A DNA stretch of 64,000 nucleotides, from assembly GCA_004347695.1 (NCBI GenBank), contig SLTK01000007.1, forward strand, positions 288,823-352,822, written 5' to 3'. Source of the DNA: Chloroflexota bacterium (GTDB taxonomy: Bacteria; Chloroflexota; Anaerolineae; Anaerolineales; Anaerolineaceae). Below the pieces are notes generated by a model. The model searched no databases and was not told the DNA's origin. It saw nothing but the letters and a program-made list of their open reading frames with translations. Shown one piece after another: positions 63,232 through 64,000 of the stretch. Position numbers and translations under genes: made by a program. Position 1 is the stretch's first letter; each line of letters opens with the position of its first letter.

Positions 63232-64000
63232 ATGAAGCAGATCCTACCCATTCTCGTGCTTGCGGTCCTACTTTCAGGCTGCAGTCTGATCAACACCCCA
63301 ACCGCCATCCCGGAAGATTCCGAAATGGCCACCAGGGTTGCTCAAATCTTGACCAGCATGCCGACAGCCACCAGCCAGACGGGAGGTCAAATTCCGTCTC
63401 CATTGCTGCCCACCATCATATCGTCGCCAACGACCGGGTTGGTCGAAACTGCAACCAGCGTACCCACAGCGACCAGCGCGCCTTCTGCGACCCCACTGGT
63501 AATGCTCACCATTGCTCCCTCTGCCACAGCAACAATTGCGCCAACCGGGCAACCCGCCAGCACCTACATCCCACCTGCCAGCGACCCAACCACCCGCTTG
63601 GGCGGACCGGATTGGAGTGATACGATGGATAACTCCAATTACTGGCCGACTGGAGCCGACCAATTTACCGATATTGCGTTCTCGGGTGGCGCCATGCAGC
63701 TAACCGGTCTTTCTACCACTGACGGCTGGCGGATGACTTTCCCCGAAGAGACCAATTTTTATCTGGAAGCCATTTTTCAGGTGAGCGACTGCAGCGGCGA
63801 CGATCGCTACGGTGTCATCGCGCGTGTTCCCCAACTTAATTCCCCGGACCGCGGCTACCTGTTCGGCTTCACCTGCGACGGTAAGTATTCGCTGCGGCGT
63901 TGGAATGCCAGCGTTGGCGCCAATGGTGAAATGGTCAACCTGGTGGAATGGAAAACCAGCACGGCTGTCAACGCCGGCTCCAGCCAAACCAATCGTTTGG
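63232..64000 (+). CDS. Lipoprotein with Thr/Pro-rich linker and LamG/jelly-roll-like domain (cut by window edge)
   Basis: At least 256 residues, open to the right edge. Lipobox LLSGC (Cys17), a long Thr/Ser/Pro/Ala linker (about 20-115), then a beta-rich domain (GPDWSDTMDNSNYWPTGAD, MTFPEETNFYLEAIFQVSDCSGDDRYGVIARV) of the concanavalin/LamG-like type. It should be on the outer face of the membrane. AGGAGTG precedes the ATG. Full length and role not seen. Confidence 0.82.
   Translation, partial: MKQILPILVLAVLLSGCSLINTPTAIPEDSEMATRVAQILTSMPTATSQTGGQIPSPLLPTIISSPTTGLVETATSVPTATSAPSATPLVMLTIAPSATATIAPTGQPASTYIPPASDPTTRLGGPDWSDTMDNSNYWPTGADQFTDIAFSGGAMQLTGLSTTDGWRMTFPEETNFYLEAIFQVSDCSGDDRYGVIARVPQLNSPDRGYLFGFTCDGKYSLRRWNASVGANGEMVNLVEWKTSTAVNAGSSQTNRL

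Overview
The window is chromosomal DNA from a GC-rich bacterium with almost exclusively vertical, housekeeping-type gene content. The gene set suggests an anaerobic or facultative member of the Chloroflexota, most likely Anaerolineae. The support is a four-subunit 2-oxoacid:ferredoxin oxidoreductase, a Na+-pumping biotin-dependent decarboxylase, a dnaB-DnaD-DnaC-like primosome cluster, a dnaX-ybaB-recR cluster, a bifunctional-nuclease gene, a class III PPK2 resembling Meiothermus enzymes, and many dispersed palindromic intergenic repeats. This placement is inference from gene content; no rRNA lies in the window.

Layout. 1-3.2 kb: metal defence (truncated MFS gene, CopB-type copper ATPase with a repeat-expanded His-rich N-terminus, small secreted protein). 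3.2-4.2 kb: repeat-rich gene-free DNA. 4.2-8.9 kb: MarR regulator plus heterodimeric ABC exporter. 9-10.5 kb: PaaK-like adenylate-forming enzyme. 10.7-14.5 kb: two arsenic/metalloid-type clusters, arsR-thioredoxin-ArsP-like permease on + and arsR-acr3 on -. 14.6-14.9 kb: a 180-bp direct repeat. 15-17.7 kb: 2-oxoacid:ferredoxin oxidoreductase operon. 18-23 kb: moaA, thiolase, guaB, 3-methyladenine glycosylase. 23.2-28.7 kb: co-directional bactofilin, CPBP-like protein, DegT aminotransferase, PH-domain membrane protein, DUF92 protein and MFS transporter. 28.9-32.4 kb: sodium-pumping decarboxylase operon. 32.5-37.8 kb: atypical response regulator, bifunctional nuclease, dnaB, DnaD-domain protein and a tandemly duplicated DnaC-like ATPase. 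38-46 kb: serpin lipoprotein, BNR/MoaD-like pair, CHASE4-HAMP-PAS-GAF-HD-GYP sensor, tRNA-Arg, MOCOS-like aminotransferase. 46-49.5 kb: pstSCAB. 49.9-56.7 kb: gyrA, birA, hsp20, tRNA-Arg and small genes. 56.7-63 kb: dnaX-ybaB-recR, ppk2, rsmI, a queuosine precursor transporter and an adenosine-specific kinase. The right edge cuts a lipoprotein gene.

How the genes fit together. The decarboxylase operon (catalytic subunit, small membrane subunit, biotin carrier, membrane Na+ pump) needs a biotin ligase, which is encoded at 52.6-53.4 kb. With the ferredoxin oxidoreductase and thiolase it points to fermentative acyl-CoA metabolism. The dnaB cluster supplies helicase, a DnaD-type adaptor and an unusual double-AAA+ loader. 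Several genes (both arsR genes, the glycosylase and pstS) have a -10 box 6-8 bases from the start codon and look leaderless.

The most noteworthy items are the fused double DnaC-like loader with one eroded sensor-1, the tandem and inverted repeat expansion in the copper ATPase, a three-copy 119-123-bp MITE family with 16-bp terminal inverted repeats, the 180-bp structured direct repeat, the leaderless arsR pair with an ArsR-type operator, and an atypical receiver domain beside the Na+ pump. No CRISPR array, transposase gene or prophage was seen.
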